From NCBI RefSeq assembly GCF_902686445.1, contig NC_062220.1, forward strand, positions 113,570,643 to 113,634,642: 64,000 nt of DNA, given 5' to 3'. Position 1 is the stretch's first letter. The number at the start of each line of letters is the position of its first letter. A program made the position numbers and the translations under genes. Of the stretch, positions 13,790-25,880 are shown piece by piece. The DNA is from Sciurus carolinensis (Eukaryota; Chordata; Mammalia; Rodentia; Sciuridae). A model generated the notes under the pieces. That model was not told where the DNA came from. It ran no database searches and was given only the letters and a program-made list of their open reading frames with translations.

Positions 13790-14049
13790 GGTGACTTTTT
13801 CTTTCCTTGACAGACTCCAAGATGCTCAGTGTTGAAGAGGCTGCCTCCCCTCCCTTGGTTCACCTCCTGGAGGCCCCGCAGAGGACACTGCCTGGTTCCC
13901 TGAAGACCCTGAAGCTTTCTCAAGTTGGGGAGAACCAGAGGAAGGTCCTGCTCCTGGGCCTTGGGACTCAGTAGTCAAGAACCTCTCTGCTGGAGTCTCC
14001 GGATTCCCACTCCCCCTCCGCTTTTTCAACTCCATTAAAAAAAAAAAAA
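13790..14049 (+). other. Possible orphan terminal exon (weak)
   Basis: A good 3' splice acceptor (pyrimidine tract 'tttttctttccttgacag' ending at about 13,813) is followed by a 50-codon open frame from an ATG at 13,822. The stretch ends at 'ccattaaaaaaaaaaaa', an ATTAAA signal running straight into poly-A. It could be the tail of a retroposed transcript or chance. The encoded residues match no family I know. Confidence 0.2.
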
Positions 14050-15540
14050 TTCTCGATTGGTTTTTGAGTCTCTTGAAATTTATCTTTCATTTAAATTGTG
14101 TCCAACATTCTTCACAGATTGTTGCTTGAACTGTCCAGGGACAGGGAGCTCAGCCCCGTCCTGGGGCAGGAAGTGCTGTGTAGGGCTGGAATCTGGCTTC
14201 CATTAGCTTCTTCAGCAGGTCTTAGTCTTTCTCCTGGGATTAATAAAATACCAATTAAATACCAAGGTTTTTTTTTTTTTTTTTTCCAATCACATATCAA
14301 CATTGAGAAGTTTCATTCAGCCCACCACTTCAGCTGGGTTCCTGTGACATCACAAGATGGGACAGACCTCCAACAGGAGACCATTTCTCCATCCCTGGAA
14401 GGCAGAAGCCTCTCTCTTCTTATGCAGAGGCTTCTCCAGAAGGAAAAGCAGAGGCCAGGCCTCTACTGAGCTCTGAGCCAACCACCCCAGGTCAGAAGGC
14501 TTCCCTGCAGTGACACTGGTGGTCTTTAAAGCAATGGCTGAGTTCACAGTCTGCATCCTCAGGGCTGGACTCTGCACCTCAGTGTGGGGACAGGCACTCT
14601 GGGAGGGTTGGGGGAGATGTTTGTATCCTCCTGGGTACATGATACCCAGGAAGGGAATGTTTTTCCAGGATGTAAGGACAGCAGGGTAGCTCTGCTCAGG
14701 GACAAGGACAACTGATCATTGGATAGGAGGATGATGGGGAGGTTCTGCATGGAGCCTAGTCAGGGTTACCGGTCTTGCCCAAAGTCAGGAGGCAGCCCAG
14801 GAGGGCGTAGGGGCCCTGGCTTCCTCTCTGCCTCATTCATCTGCCCACCACAGGAAGCTGCTTGCAAGGCCCTCAGGTCACATACACTGCAGCAGCAGCC
14901 AGCAGTCGAGTGCTGTGGGCCCCCGAGCATTGCTGTGCCACCTGCCACCTTGCTCTGCAGCAGCCCCTGCATATGACCCATGGTGGCAGTCACTAGTCTT
15001 TGCTGATTCTAATGGGGATGACAAAACCAACCAGGTAGCCCTTCTGTGACCCAGTTTTCCAGGTGGGGCATCTATACATAGCCTTCCGGAGCAGCCAGCT
15101 CAGGGCTGTAGCCCTGCCGCTGGGGAGGTAGGAAGCCCAGGCCAAGCAGGACCAGGGAGGAGAGGAGACACGGGTCACAGCACAATACCTGGGGCTGTTT
15201 TACTTCCATCCAGCAGCCACTTCATGTTTCTGCTTGATTCAATACACCATGGCAAGAGTTCAGGGGTCAGAATCTGACCTTCCCTGTCCTACCCTTCCTC
15301 CTCGCTGAAGGAGCCCTGTGTGACTCACAGAGCAGTGCCAAATAAGCAGTGACTCTTGACTCCTGTGCTTTGGGGGACGTTAGACCTGGCAGGACCTTAG
15401 AGGTCCAGGTCTTTTTCTCTTGCATTCCAAGGTCTATGGCTGAGGCCACTATGATAAAAGACCAATTAACTATTTAATGTAAATTTTGTGTGTCACTGGC
15501 ATCTTCAGAAATGAAGACCTAAAGAAACAAATAGGGAAAA
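14050..15540. other. No gene recognised
   Basis: Contains a T-run at about 14,268-14,285 and otherwise unassigned sequence. Several short open frames lie on both strands with no motif that I can tie to a protein family. Confidence 0.4.
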
Positions 15541-15745
15541 CCATGACTTTTTTGATTTTGTTTCCTGTATGGGAACTGGAACCCAAGGGTACTCTACCAC
15601 TAGCTACCTCCCCTGACCTTTTTATTTCTTATGACACAGGGTCTTGCTAAGTTTCTCAAGCTGGCCTCAAGTTTGCAATCCTCCTGCCTCAGCCTCCCGA
15701 GTTTCTGGGGTTATAGGTGTGAGCCACTGCACCTGGATCTAAGTG
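15541..15745 (-). mobile_element. B1-dID SINE (antisense)
   Basis: On the plus strand, a reversed ID-like tRNA part ('ggaacccaagggtactctac') is followed by a reversed B1/7SL part ('ttgcaatcctcctgcctcag', 'ggtgtgagccactgcacc'). Read on the minus strand this is B1 followed by dID, the dimeric SINE typical of squirrels and relatives. It is one of the clues to the host lineage. Confidence 0.85.
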
Positions 15746-15865
15746 TGATGCACAAGTGGACGGATGTGTGGAGAAAGTTGACCAGAGGACAACAGGGCAT
15801 GAGCGAATGGCAATCAACTGGCCCGTTTGTCCAGATTCCTCTTGGCCTCTCTCTGTCTTGGTGAC

Positions 15866-16291
15866 TGTTATGATTTGGATGTGAAGTGTCCCCCAAAGCT
15901 CATGTTTGAGACAATGCAAGAAGGTTCAGAAGAGAAATGATAGCCTTAACCTAGTCAGTGAATGAATCCCTGATGGATTAACTGAGTGGCACCTGGAGGC
16001 AGGAGGGGTGTGGCTGGGGAAAGTGGCTCGCAGGGCATGGCCATGGGGTATATATTTTGTATGTGGAGAGTGGAGTCTCTCTCTCTGCTTCCTGGTCATC
16101 ATGTGAGCCACTTCACTCTGCCACACTCTTCGGCCATGATGTTCTGCCTCACCTTGAGCCCTGAGGAATGGAGCTGTCTTTCTATGGACTAAGGCCTCTG
16201 AAATGGTGAGTCCCCAATAAACTTCCTCCCTACAGTTGTTCTGGTTGTGTTCTTTTGGTCAAAGCAGAGGGACAAAAAGCTGACTAAAACA
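15866..16291 (+). mobile_element. MaLR-like solo LTR
   Basis: It begins TGTTATGATTTGGATG with the characteristic 'tgtcccccaaagctcatg', contains 'ccatgatgttctgcctcacc' and the signal in 'ccccaataaacttcctccc', and ends 'agctgactaaaaca'. Length is 426 bp with TG...CA ends. The reverse-complement relatives at 19,926 and 47,830 belong to the same broad family. Confidence 0.8.
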
Positions 16292-19200
16292 GAAGGTAAA
16301 CTGGTACAGGCAGCTTAAAGGGAGGGTAGGGCTAGGGTGAGGGTCTTCTGACCTACTTCAGAGAGGAAGGCCAGGGAATTACGTTCTGCTTCAGGACGAA
16401 GGGCACAGAAAACCACCACTTCTGATGTGTCCTCAAATGCCAAGGAGCCAGTGTAACCAGTGTGTCCTGAACCCATCACTTGCAGTCTCTTGGATCACTC
16501 ACTCTGAGCAAAGCCAGCAACATCCTGAGGACACTCAAGTGTCCTTAATGGGGAGAGGGTCCAATTGGGGGGACAAGGCCTCCTACCAACAGTGAGTGCC
16601 ATGTGAGGGCACCATCTGAAAGTGGATCTTCCATCCTGAGTCAGACCTTCAGATGGCAGAGCCCAGCTAGCAGTTGGACTGGAGAAGCTGCTCCAAGGCC
16701 TGACACTCCCATATTGGGTGCAAGAGTAAATGTTTATTATTGGTGCAAGCTGCTAAATTGGGAATATTTGATATGCAGCAATAAAGAATGACGAGTGTCA
16801 TTTCATATAATGTGCACACTGACTGACTGAAGGGGCCTCCCAGCTGACTGCTGTCTCTCCCCTGGTTCATTTTCTGAAATTCTTGTACCTGAAGCTCATG
16901 CTCCTCTGGACATCACTTTTCATGAGCGTCACTTTGAAAAGGCTAGTACCTGTGTGTGTGCTTTATTTTAGCCTCAAACTGCAACCAGGGAAGCCTTGAA
17001 TGTACATTGTTCAGAGCCAGCTGAGAGGAGGATGCCCTGGAGAGAGGATTTGTGGGTAAGAAATGCAGTGCTCTATGGCCGTCTGTGAGAAAGGCATGAG
17101 TACAGACTCAGAGTCAGGCAACAAGCCAGAGTTCTGGCTCACCCATGAGCCACAGGTTCGTGGGCAGCCATGGACTCTCAGGAGCTTTAGCTTCCTCATG
17201 AGTACAGTGAGGACAAGAACCCAGTTCCCCTCAGACCCCTTTGCCATCTTTGGTCCCCAAGAGGATAAGCAATCATAACAGATGAGAAACACTTCCTAAG
17301 ACAGAAAGATTTCCACAAAAGCTCGCTTGTTTCACAAAACCCCAGTTTGCCCAAAGTGGGAATAGATGCCTACTTACTAAGCACCTTTCCTATGCATTAT
17401 TGAAAGCAAGGACATACTAAAGAATAAAATGAGTTTCTTATCCTCAAGGGGCTCATGGTACTGGGAGTGATACATATGAAAACAGGCAATTAGTATGAAT
17501 GCTGAAAGTGCTAAGCACAGGTAATTGATTCATTTCTTCATCAAACATTTATCGAGGTCCTTCCCCCACAAGTCAATTGGCTGGATGGCATTGATACAAG
17601 GACAGTGAGTAGGAAGCCTGTTGGGAAGGCTGCCAGCAGGAGGTACCATTGAGCTGATTCACGGAGTCTCGGGAGAAGAGAGTCCCAGGAAGTTTAAGGC
17701 TAAATGTACTACAAGCTGGGGACATGGGGACATAAGGGCATGGGTGGTCACAGGCATGGTGACTTAGGGCCACTTCCTGACCTCTTCACTGACAGAAATT
17801 CTGTGGAGGATAACTGCAGAGTTTGGAGGCTCAACTGATTCGAACCCTGTTTACCCAACACTGCTCTAGGTCAGCAGTGTGCCTGATATTCCAGATGGGG
17901 ATGCCCATCCACTCCCAGTTGCCCATCAGAGTAACCTCAGGCCCTGTGCTCCTGTTCTGCATGTTCACAGGCCCTTTGTACTGTGAGTGACTTCAAGAAA
18001 ACCAACTAACTTAAATATTAGCCCAGCTGGTAATTAGGTTAATTAAGCTAATAACTAGGAGGATGAACTTATTACACAAGAAGTCATCCAAGGTATGCCA
18101 AGGCCAATTAAAATGAAAATGAAAATTAACTGCCGTCTGGGGTTCCTGATATCTCTGACCCTGGTGTTGGCTCAGATCATCCATCCTTGACTGTACGGCG
18201 AGGAACCTGTTCCTTCACACTCACGTCTGCTGCTCAGACCTCACAGCTGCAGAGAGAGAGTTGACCTTGGGGGTCACGTGCCTCTTTTTCTGATGCAGAG
18301 AAATGTCTTTGCCTTCAAATGAACAAAGTAAAAGATCAGCTGATTTCATTTCCTCATAAAGATGGATGATTTCCAAGTGTTGAAACTGAACTAGACTCTT
18401 TAAACCTGTTTCCTTGCAAAGCCCAGGCCTGGCGGTACCTTCTCCCTCGGCTGCTGAACCGGGCCGTGGAGACATGCGAGATGAGCTCCATGTGAATGGG
18501 AATTTAATCTGATTTCCAGGATAATGTATCCCCCAAAGGTGCAGAATCCCCCAAGGAGATAAGCGGGGCTTATTATTCTCTGAGCAGTGTTACGCAGATG
18601 CCCTTGAGGACAAGATGAAGCAGAACACGTCACAAAAATGGTACTGGGGTTGACACCTTTCGCCAGCAAGACTCACTTTTTGAAGGATTTCACTTCTGGG
18701 AAAGGGAGTCCCAGGGTTTTATGTCACTCTGCTTGTCTCTTACACAGGGGTCTCTCTCAGCTTGTGACCTGCTGTGCTCTGAGGCATTTCTACTTAGCAG
18801 AATAAAAGGAAATCTTCATGCTGGCTGGGAGGAAAGCATGTCAGTTTCTTTCTTGGGGTGGGTGCATTTCAGAGAGCATGGGCTTTGCCCCCACTGGGTG
18901 TGGGTGCTGTTTCAGGACCAGATCAGCTTGTCCTATTCCCTCCTTTCTTTGTCAGAGATCCCAGGAACCCTGCTATCTGCTGCAACCAGCCTCTCTGGCT
19001 CCAGGATTCTAGGGTCCCTGGGGAGCATTGGGAAATGTGGTGCTGCCAATCCTGCTTCTGCGCTCCTTTTTGATCTCACAGTGACAAGTACTATGGTTTG
19101 CTTTGGTTTGCCTTTTACTTGGTTTAGTCCTGAGCATTGGCCTTCAGTTTTTATTGCTGGGGGTCTGACTCAATGAAACCCCAAATGCTTGGCACTCTTT

Positions 19201-19925
19201 CTGCTAAGTGATTCATGCAGAATAAGCAGCCTCGCAGCACACGAAGTTGAGACTGTGCCTCTGCAAAATCACATGTCTCCACATGACAGAAGCCTTAGGA
19301 GCTGCTGGTGGATGGAGAAGGGGATGATGTCAGCTTCATAGATGTCAAAGTGCCACTGAGTGAGTGACACTGTACCACAAAGTGTAAATAGGAAATGGGG
19401 ATCTAATTGGTAAGAGCTGACACCAGATCTCCAGCCTGGGGACTCCCCCTGTGTGTCCTCTGCCCTGGAGGCAATGCTCTGGGCCTGCTGGGCAGCGGGT
19501 GAGCCTCAGGCCCCCTGCTTCTGCAGTCAAGCCTTTTACCACAGTGGACAGCCCTGGGTGCATGCTTGTCCTGGGACTTCTTACAAGTATTTAGCCTAAC
19601 TTGACCGAGACACCTGTACTGTAGGAAGAGGAGGGAAAGGTTCATTACCAATCAGGAGATTTTTGTCTGGAAACCTATAATAGGAAACCAACAGGAGCAA
19701 ATGGATGTTATAACACCAGGGGAGGCAGTGGAGGCTGTGGTCGAGGAGTCTGAGCAGGAAGAGAGTTAGTTAAGCATTTAGTAAGTCAAGCGATCAGAAG
19801 CCACTTACAAAGAGGTCACTGAAGGGCATTTTAGGGTTTCAGTCAGAGGCCCTGGAGTACAGTGGCTCATTTTTAGCTACTGGTTAAGGAGGAAGGCGTG
19901 GTAGAACTAGAAATTGAAGGAGCCC
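16292..19925. other. Mostly unassigned sequence with MIR and L2 relics
   Basis: A sense MIR-like relic lies at about 17,090-17,240 ('agcttcctcatgagtacagtgagga'-type core), and an L2-like relic at about 17,350-17,560 ('actaagcacctttcctatgc', 'ctcaaggggctcatggtact'). The rest, including the open frame at 18,721-19,176 on the plus strand, shows no recognisable domain. I do not call a gene here. Confidence 0.45.
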
Positions 19926-20300
19926 TGTTGTGGTCACCTTTTTGCTGCTGTGATTAAATGACCTGATGAGAACGATTTTAGAGGAGAAAAAGCTTATTGG
20001 AGGGCTTGGGGTTTCAGAGGTCTCAGTCCGTAGACAGCCTCTCCATTCCTCAGGGCTTGAGATGAGGCAGAACATCATGGTGGAAGAGTGTGGTGGAGGC
20101 AAGCAGCTCACATGATGCAGGAAGCAGAGAGAGAGTCTCCACTCACCAGATCCAAATATATCCCCCAGGGGCATATTCCCACCCCAGCCACACCCTACCT
20201 GCCTCCAGCTACCACTCAGCCCCAGCACGGATTAATTCACTGAGTGGGTTAAGGTGTCTTAAAACCCAATCATTTCTCCTCCAAACCTGCTTGCTGACGC
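19926..20300 (-). mobile_element. MaLR-like LTR (antisense)
   Basis: Reverse-complement of the LTR type at 15,866: 'ttgctgctgtgattaaatgacctgatgagaac', 'gaggcagaacatcatggtgg', 'ggtggaggcaagcagctcac'. Its right edge is approximate because the U3 side is diverged. Confidence 0.7.
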
Positions 20301-20479
20301 TGCACCAATGTCAATGCACTTTGCCCCACGCCCTAGGACTGAAACCCTACTCCTGACACCGGACTCCCAAAGCATGTGTGCTTTGGACCCTGCAGCCACC
20401 GGAGTCCTAAATGGATGCCAGACAACAACAGTTCATTTTGGTCTGTATCTTTGCTAACAGATATTTTAATTTGCCATCT

Positions 20480-21110
20480 TAGCATTTTAAAAATTGTGGG
20501 TGTTGTGGCTTGAATTTTGGTTTTCCCTTATGACATTTGTGTATGAATGGGTCATTTGAATTCCCTCTACTAAGAAACATTCAAATTTTTTATTTTTTAA
20601 AATTATTTTATGTGCTGATTTGTAAGCATTTTTTTTTTTTAACTTTGAATATCCTTTGGTTATATGTGCTGGAAAAACTCAGATCTTACATTTCTTTTTA
20701 CTCTCTTCATGGGATTTTTTGGTTTACTGAAGTTAACAGTTAAGGGTAATAGAATCTCTCACTTTTTCTATTTATTATTTGTGATTTTTGCATCTCATTT
20801 AAGAGACATAATTTTATTCTGTTGTCATAAAGATACTCTTCTGATTTACCTTTGGGAAATGTATAGTGTGTGTCACACTCTCTTATTTCATTTGTTCTTT
20901 TTAGATATACAGGCAGTAGAACGTACAGTATATAACTTACTCTAATTAGGATTCCATCCTTGTGTTCATACGAGATGTGTAGTTTCACTGGTGGTGTATT
21001 CATACATGAACAGAGGAAAGTTTTGTCTTTTATGTTGACTTTCTTTGATTCATACAGATGAGATTGGGAATATATGTGAGGATCTAGTTTTTTTATGAAA
21101 TATTTGGCTT
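20480..21110 (-). repeat. Old L1 relic (antisense)
   Basis: Segments such as 'tgcatctcatttaagagac' and 'gttgtcataaagatactctt' resemble antisense old L1. The region is AT-rich and forms the left flank of the provirus. Confidence 0.45.
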
Positions 21111-21213
21111 GTTTCATTTATTGTTTTCCACACTGGCATGAATGTAATTGATCATTGATCAGATCCATAACAGAGAAAAGGGAAACAGGAGTCTCCCAGC
21201 AACCCCATCAATA

Positions 21214-21219
21214 ACATGG
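21214..21219. other. Target-site duplication, left (ACATGG)
   Basis: The six bases immediately before the 5' LTR are repeated at 27,662-27,667 immediately after the 3' LTR. Intact duplication shows that the provirus has not recombined with another copy since insertion. Confidence 0.93.
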
Positions 21220-21600
21220 TGTCGGGGTACTGCAGGCCCCCAGCCCTTCGGCGTGGCCAAGATGGCGCCTGGCAAGGTGCCAAGGAAGTGCTGAGAACAA
21301 AACCAGGTACCTCCAGCAGACTAATACTCTCTGCCAACAAGTGGCGTATTTTGAGGAAGTTAATGTGATTGGCCATGGGTCCTCGTGGACACTGCATGAT
21401 TGCTATATCCACACTATTGTGCTCCATTACTGTCCATGCTTTCCCCTCGTGATCTATAAGCTGATTGGTTGTTGTATGTAATGTAAGGCGCTTGCAAGAG
21501 CGGCCCGCCGCTGCTGGCCAGCCAGAAGAAGCAGACTGCAGAAAATAAAGAACTTGCCCTGATCCGGTTTCGTGTTTCTCTGCGGGCAGGGGACGCGATA
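21220..21600 (+). repeat. 5' LTR of the provirus
   Basis: 381 bp from TGTCG to CGATA, an imperfect terminal inverted repeat. It contains a possible YY1-type site 'ccaagatggcgcc' at about 21,257-21,269, reversed CCAAT boxes ('gattgg') at about 21,370 and 21,463, a TATA-like 'tataag' at 21,455-21,460 and the polyadenylation signal AATAAA at 21,544-21,549. It differs from the 3' LTR at one base (G here, A there, near position 21,596, in a CpG context). Confidence 0.95.
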
Positions 21601-21602
21601 GA

Positions 21603-21623
21603 TGGTGCCGAAACACCCGGAAC
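21603..21623 (+). promoter_or_regulatory. Primer binding site, tRNA-Phe-like
   Basis: TGGTGCCGAAACACCCGG begins two bases after the 5' LTR. It matches the complement of the 3' end of tRNA-Phe (TGGTGCCGAAACCCGGGA) except for a small shuffle around the C/G run. Mouse and hamster IAP elements also use tRNA-Phe, which supports the class II assignment. Confidence 0.8.
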
Positions 21624-21721
21624 AAGAAAAAATATAAGGGTAAGTTCACATAAGTTTTCAAATCAAGAAAAATTAGTTTGAGAGTTCAAAAGGTGAGACG
21701 TCTCGAGGTTCGCGGAGCAGC

Positions 21722-22117
21722 GACAATTCATTACAGGAGGTTCCCCAGCAGAGGGACAATTCATTACAGGAGGTTCCCCAGCAGAGGGACAATTCATTAC
21801 AGGAGGTTCCCCAGCAGAGGGACAATTCATTACAGGAGGTTCCCCAGCAGAGGGACAATTCATTACAGGAGGTTCCCCAGCAGAGGGACAATTCATTACA
21901 GGAGGTTCCCCAGCAGAGGGACAATTCATTACAGGAGGTTCCCCAGCAGAGGGACAATTCATTACAGGAGGTTCCCCAGCAGAGGGACAATTCATTACAG
22001 GAGGTTCCCCAGCAGAGGGACAATTCATCACAGGAGGTTCCCCAGCGGAGGGACAATTCATCATAAGAGGTTCCCCAGAGGAGGGACGATTCATCATAAA
22101 AGGTTCCCCGTGGGAGG
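21722..22117 (+). repeat. 33-bp tandem repeat, twelve units, in the leader
   Basis: The unit begins 'gacaattcattacaggagg' and continues 'ttccccagcagagg' (33 bp). Nine units are nearly identical; the last three diverge (catcac/catcat, then GTGGGAGG), and a partial thirteenth begins at 22,118. Because 33 is a multiple of three and the unit lacks stops in several frames, long open frames appear on both strands; these are artefacts. The array sits between the primer site and gag, where packaging, dimerisation and splice-donor signals usually lie. Confidence 0.97.
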
Positions 22118-22250
22118 GACGATTCAAGTGGTACCAAACTGTGTGCGTGTGTGAGTGAGCGTGTGTGCGTGCGCGCGCCTGTCTTTTGTTTGTGTGTTTA
22201 AACTAGTAAACTACCTCGTAGTCGTGGGAACGGATCTGTCTAAGATTAGA

Positions 22251-22490
22251 ATGCAGCGGCCTCTTAGAGAACTTTTAAAAAAAAAAAATCACGGAACACC
22301 ATTGAAGGCAAACACGGCCTTCAAGTTCCTAGATACTGTAGAGAAAGTCTCTCCGTGGTTTTTAGACGAGGGATTATTAAATCTTCCTCAGTGGGAACAG
22401 CTAGGAGAGGATCTGCGTGACGCGGAGAGACGCGAGCCTTTGCCAATGGGAACTCTGGCAATATGGTCACTTGTTAATAATCTTGTTTGA
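22251..22490 (+). pseudogene. Truncated gag start (matrix-like), retroviral
   Basis: An ATG at 22,251 opens 79 codons in the expected place for gag. Recognisable features include a basic LLKKKN segment and the pattern FLDTVEKVSPWF...LPQWEQLGEDL, which resembles the N-terminal matrix region of betaretrovirus/IAP Gag. The frame ends in TGA at 22,488-22,490. Gag-like codons (QILEEIKEE) continue in another frame to about 22,615, indicating a frameshift. Nothing resembling capsid or nucleocapsid follows. An in-frame upstream ATG at 22,155 falls in TG-rich leader and is unlikely to be the start. Confidence 0.7.
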
Positions 22491-22619
22491 TGCAGCAAGG
22501 TAAATCAAAAAACCCTTTTTGGGATTTAAAGGGGCCTTTAGAAGAAGGAAGTCAGATCTTAGAAGAAATTAAAGAGGAACGATCATGTTCTCAGACTTCA
22601 GAAAGAGTGGGAACATAAT

Positions 22620-25530
22620 ATAGTAGCCATAGTCCCCACAAGTATTGGGAGATAATTGTTTCATGATTTTCTGCATTCAAACCTAATCTGATTTCTCAAC
22701 CAGGTAAAAAAAGGGTTAAAAAGTCCTGGGTGATCCTCCCTCCCCCCTGCCTGGCCTTGTCAAAGCCTACAATGGATTATAAATTACAACAGTCTTAGCG
22801 GGAAGGAGGAGGGGTAACCTGAAGAAAAGAAAAAAAAAAGGTGTCCGTTTTAAACTTAACTAACTTATTTTCTAGGATTCTTTGTTTGTTTTGTTTTTCT
22901 TTAATGCTGTATTTTTGAGCTCATAATTTTGATCCTACATACCTAGGTTAATGATTTTTTTCTTTTTGATCAGTTCTATTTTTTATTCAACTGAAGTTTT
23001 TAAACATCTGTTTCATTGCAATGAACATTTACCTATAAAGTTACAAGGCCTTTGATTTTATGTTATCTGTATGTCGTGCTGTCTAATGTCATATTTTGTC
23101 AAAACTGAGCGCTCTTAAAATTAAAATTTAAAAATGGATCCAAATACTTTTATTCACGTGATTTAAAAAGGTTCAATTTATATTGGGTAAACTAATAAAA
23201 GTAAAATATCTTTGAAAATAACTTACAAGTCTCCAGGTGGTCAAACTAATGAAATGTTATTGTTAAACAATGTCTAATATCAATTGCTTCTAGGACTTTT
23301 CTTCAGCAGGAAAGAGGCAACGGATCCTGTTCAGGACACTTGTCTGATATCTTGGTTTTTATAAAATAAATAAATTGGAGTTAACATGTATGGGATTACT
23401 CAAATGTGTTTGTAGAGACGTCTGGTTAATTTACAAAGTTAAAATGCTAATTGTTAAATAACATCAAGTACTTTTAACTTCTTAAATTACATGGGGTATC
23501 ATACTTAAACATTCTTGGTGTTTTCATAGGTTGGTAAATAAAAAGAAAAAGGAAATGTTTCTGAGTAAGAAAGTCTGTGTGTAAGTAAAGGACAAGTTTC
23601 AACAAGTCTCTTAAGTTTTATTCTTTAGAACAATTAGTCTTAAAAATTGGGGTGTATACAATTATGGTTAAACAACTGTTAAAGTATTGTACTGTGTTAC
23701 AGAGTCTAAATTTTTCTTTAAAAACTAAATTTGGTAAGAAAAAAAGGTGTCAAGGTAATTGTGAAATGGTTTCTAGTTGTATATTAAATGTGTTCATATT
23801 TTTCAGGTATACAAGTTTTAAAGCAGAAAATTTATCAAGCTGCTATTCTCCAGATAAACTTGTCTGTAATGGTAATTTTAAGCTTATAAAGAGTAAATTT
23901 CATTGGGGATTAATTTCTATCATTTAGTGTTCTATTAGAGGACCTGTTATCAATAGGATATATATAAAATTGGTTATATTTTACATTGAGATAAAAAATT
24001 TCAAATGTAAATGTATTTCTAAACATTAGAGCCTGACTTGTTTAAAGGTTAATTTTGTGAAACATGAAAATATTTTGCCACTTTGACACACAAAAGGAAA
24101 GTTAAAAGCTCTCTCAGCCTTTCTTTGATTCATGTTTTAGATACAATGTTAAATTGTGTTAATTATAAAGTTTGTATAGACTCAGGAAACAGTATATATA
24201 AACTACTTAATGATATTTAAGGAAGAAGCAAAGATCAACATCAGAATTAGAACACTTAAGATCTATAAAGAGTCACGCCTTACCTGAGATAAGGCTCTCC
24301 CTCTCACCTTACTACATGTTAGAGTGACTCCAAAATAAGTCAGACTTCAGCTTATTTAAAGTTATAATCAAAAGATTGGTTCTTGTTGTAAAATTACTAT
24401 GATCTCAAATAGGAAATATAATGTGGTTCTCAGTCAAAATTCAAGATAGCTATTATACAAGCAGAATATATTTTTACTCTTGCTAATTTCATTTTATAAA
24501 ACTGTTACCTGTTAATGTTTTGCAGAAGTAGCTGCTTCAAGTACATGCAACCTAGGTAACTTATGATAATAAGCCATCACCTATAGAACAGATAGTGGTA
24601 ACTTCCAGAACTAATGCAGACTCCAGTTAGATAAAAGGGTAAATAACTGTAAAGTTATGAACATTAAAGTTAAAGCCCAGTACTCTCACTCTATGACTGG
24701 TAAAACTGGCTTGCTGGATGATTAAGATCAAACTTAGAGATTGGAATTAAATACAGAAGGCAAGATAGGCCAGTATTTGGATCTTTTGCCCTCAGTCAGC
24801 CTGAACCCAGGGAATAAGAGGACTTCTCTAAGGAGTGCTGCAACTCTGGGTCACACAACCTCCTGATCAAGGAGATTGTTGAGACTAGAGGATCCTGGAC
24901 ACCCAGCAAAACAGTAAAAACCAAAATATAGCCATTCTTGGGCATTTAAGAGAAATAATAATTAAATATAACTTAAGATGTACACTTATGTTAGTCCACT
25001 AGAATAAAGACTGGAAGCTACAAATGAAAAAAAGATTCTTCAGCAAATGTGCCTGATAACAATCAAGAGAAACTGCCAGAGTCAGAAGTTTTTAGTCAGT
25101 TTAAGGCCTACAGATCTTCCTAAGCTACACAGGTAGACTTAATCTATGTTTGCTCGTATGATTACCTAGCCCTAAGTAACAGAAATATAGAGCTCTCTAC
25201 TAAACACAGGTTATACCAATAAAGGGATATTTTACACAATCAGATGACTTAAGTAGCTTAACTATATTTTTTGGGATATCTATGACATTAAGAGTTAAAT
25301 GTTGTGTTTACATTCCTGATAACCTGGACTATGTTAAAGTTCCCAAATAAAGGCCTTGTCCTTTCCAGCCTTTGCTAGGTCTAGTTATGGGAACAATTTC
25401 TCAGTTCTTCCACCTCCTGGTGAAAGATTGACTTCTGTCATTTTCATGATACTCAGTGGCATGTTCCAGATGCTGCAACATTTACTTTGTACTAATTTCA
25501 TTTCAGTACTCATGTCTTTTTGTTCTTCTA
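22620..25530 (+). other. Non-coding interior of the provirus
   Basis: About 2.9 kb of AT-rich sequence with stops in all frames, where pro and pol would normally lie. I recognise no DTG/DSG protease motif, YxDD motif or integrase zinc finger. The longest frame (23,652-23,927, 91 codons) shows no family signature. Position and lack of coding content recall the non-coding interiors of VL30 and ETn elements. Near 25,500-25,531 a pyrimidine-rich 'tttttgttcttctatcatag' could be a splice acceptor. Confidence 0.7.
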
Positions 25531-25725
25531 TCATAGAAGCACCCACCCCCAGATGACTTTACAACCTGCTCCTCCCCAACCAGACTTCTACCTCGGACCC
25601 CTCGATTGACCCGATTTTTAAAAAAGGAACTCCAAACTGCTTGCCCCTCACTGCCCCCTTTCAGCTTCGAAGCAGCCAGAACGACCGACGCCCCCTTTTC
25701 CTTGAAGCAGTTGGGAGTTCCTATA

Positions 25726-25880
25726 GCTAAAGCGGGGAATGAAGCCAGAATTAAGGACAGGTAGTTAGTGTAGAAATAGGGAATCGGGTCAATTCGAGGA
25801 AATGAAGCCATGAAGCCATCTGCCTTTACAAATGTCAAGGATCTCCGGAGCCCATTGATTACCAAATTTACCTGCCTATA
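25726..25880 (+). other. Gamma-type polypurine tract plus U3 fragment inside the provirus
   Basis: 'gctaaagcggggaa' (ending 25,739) followed by TGAAGCCAGAATT looks like a gammaretrovirus polypurine tract joined to the first bases of an LTR. The next ~140 bp match the reverse complement of the solo LTR at 36,430-36,966 (shared 'gttagtgtagaaatag', 'atcgggtca', 'cccattgat', 'tttacctgcc'), with a short deletion. The fragment then stops. It is thus U3 sequence of an unrelated LTR family inside this element. Confidence 0.8.

Noticed and set aside
21722..22117. Regularly spaced repeats resembling a CRISPR array
   Set aside because: The units abut with no unique spacers and the host is a mammal. This is a tandem repeat.
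21663..22154. Long open frames on both strands over the 33-bp repeats, looking like a repetitive protein
   Set aside because: A 33-bp stop-free unit keeps frames open automatically. They lie in the retroviral leader upstream of gag and differ on the two strands; no sign that any is a gene.
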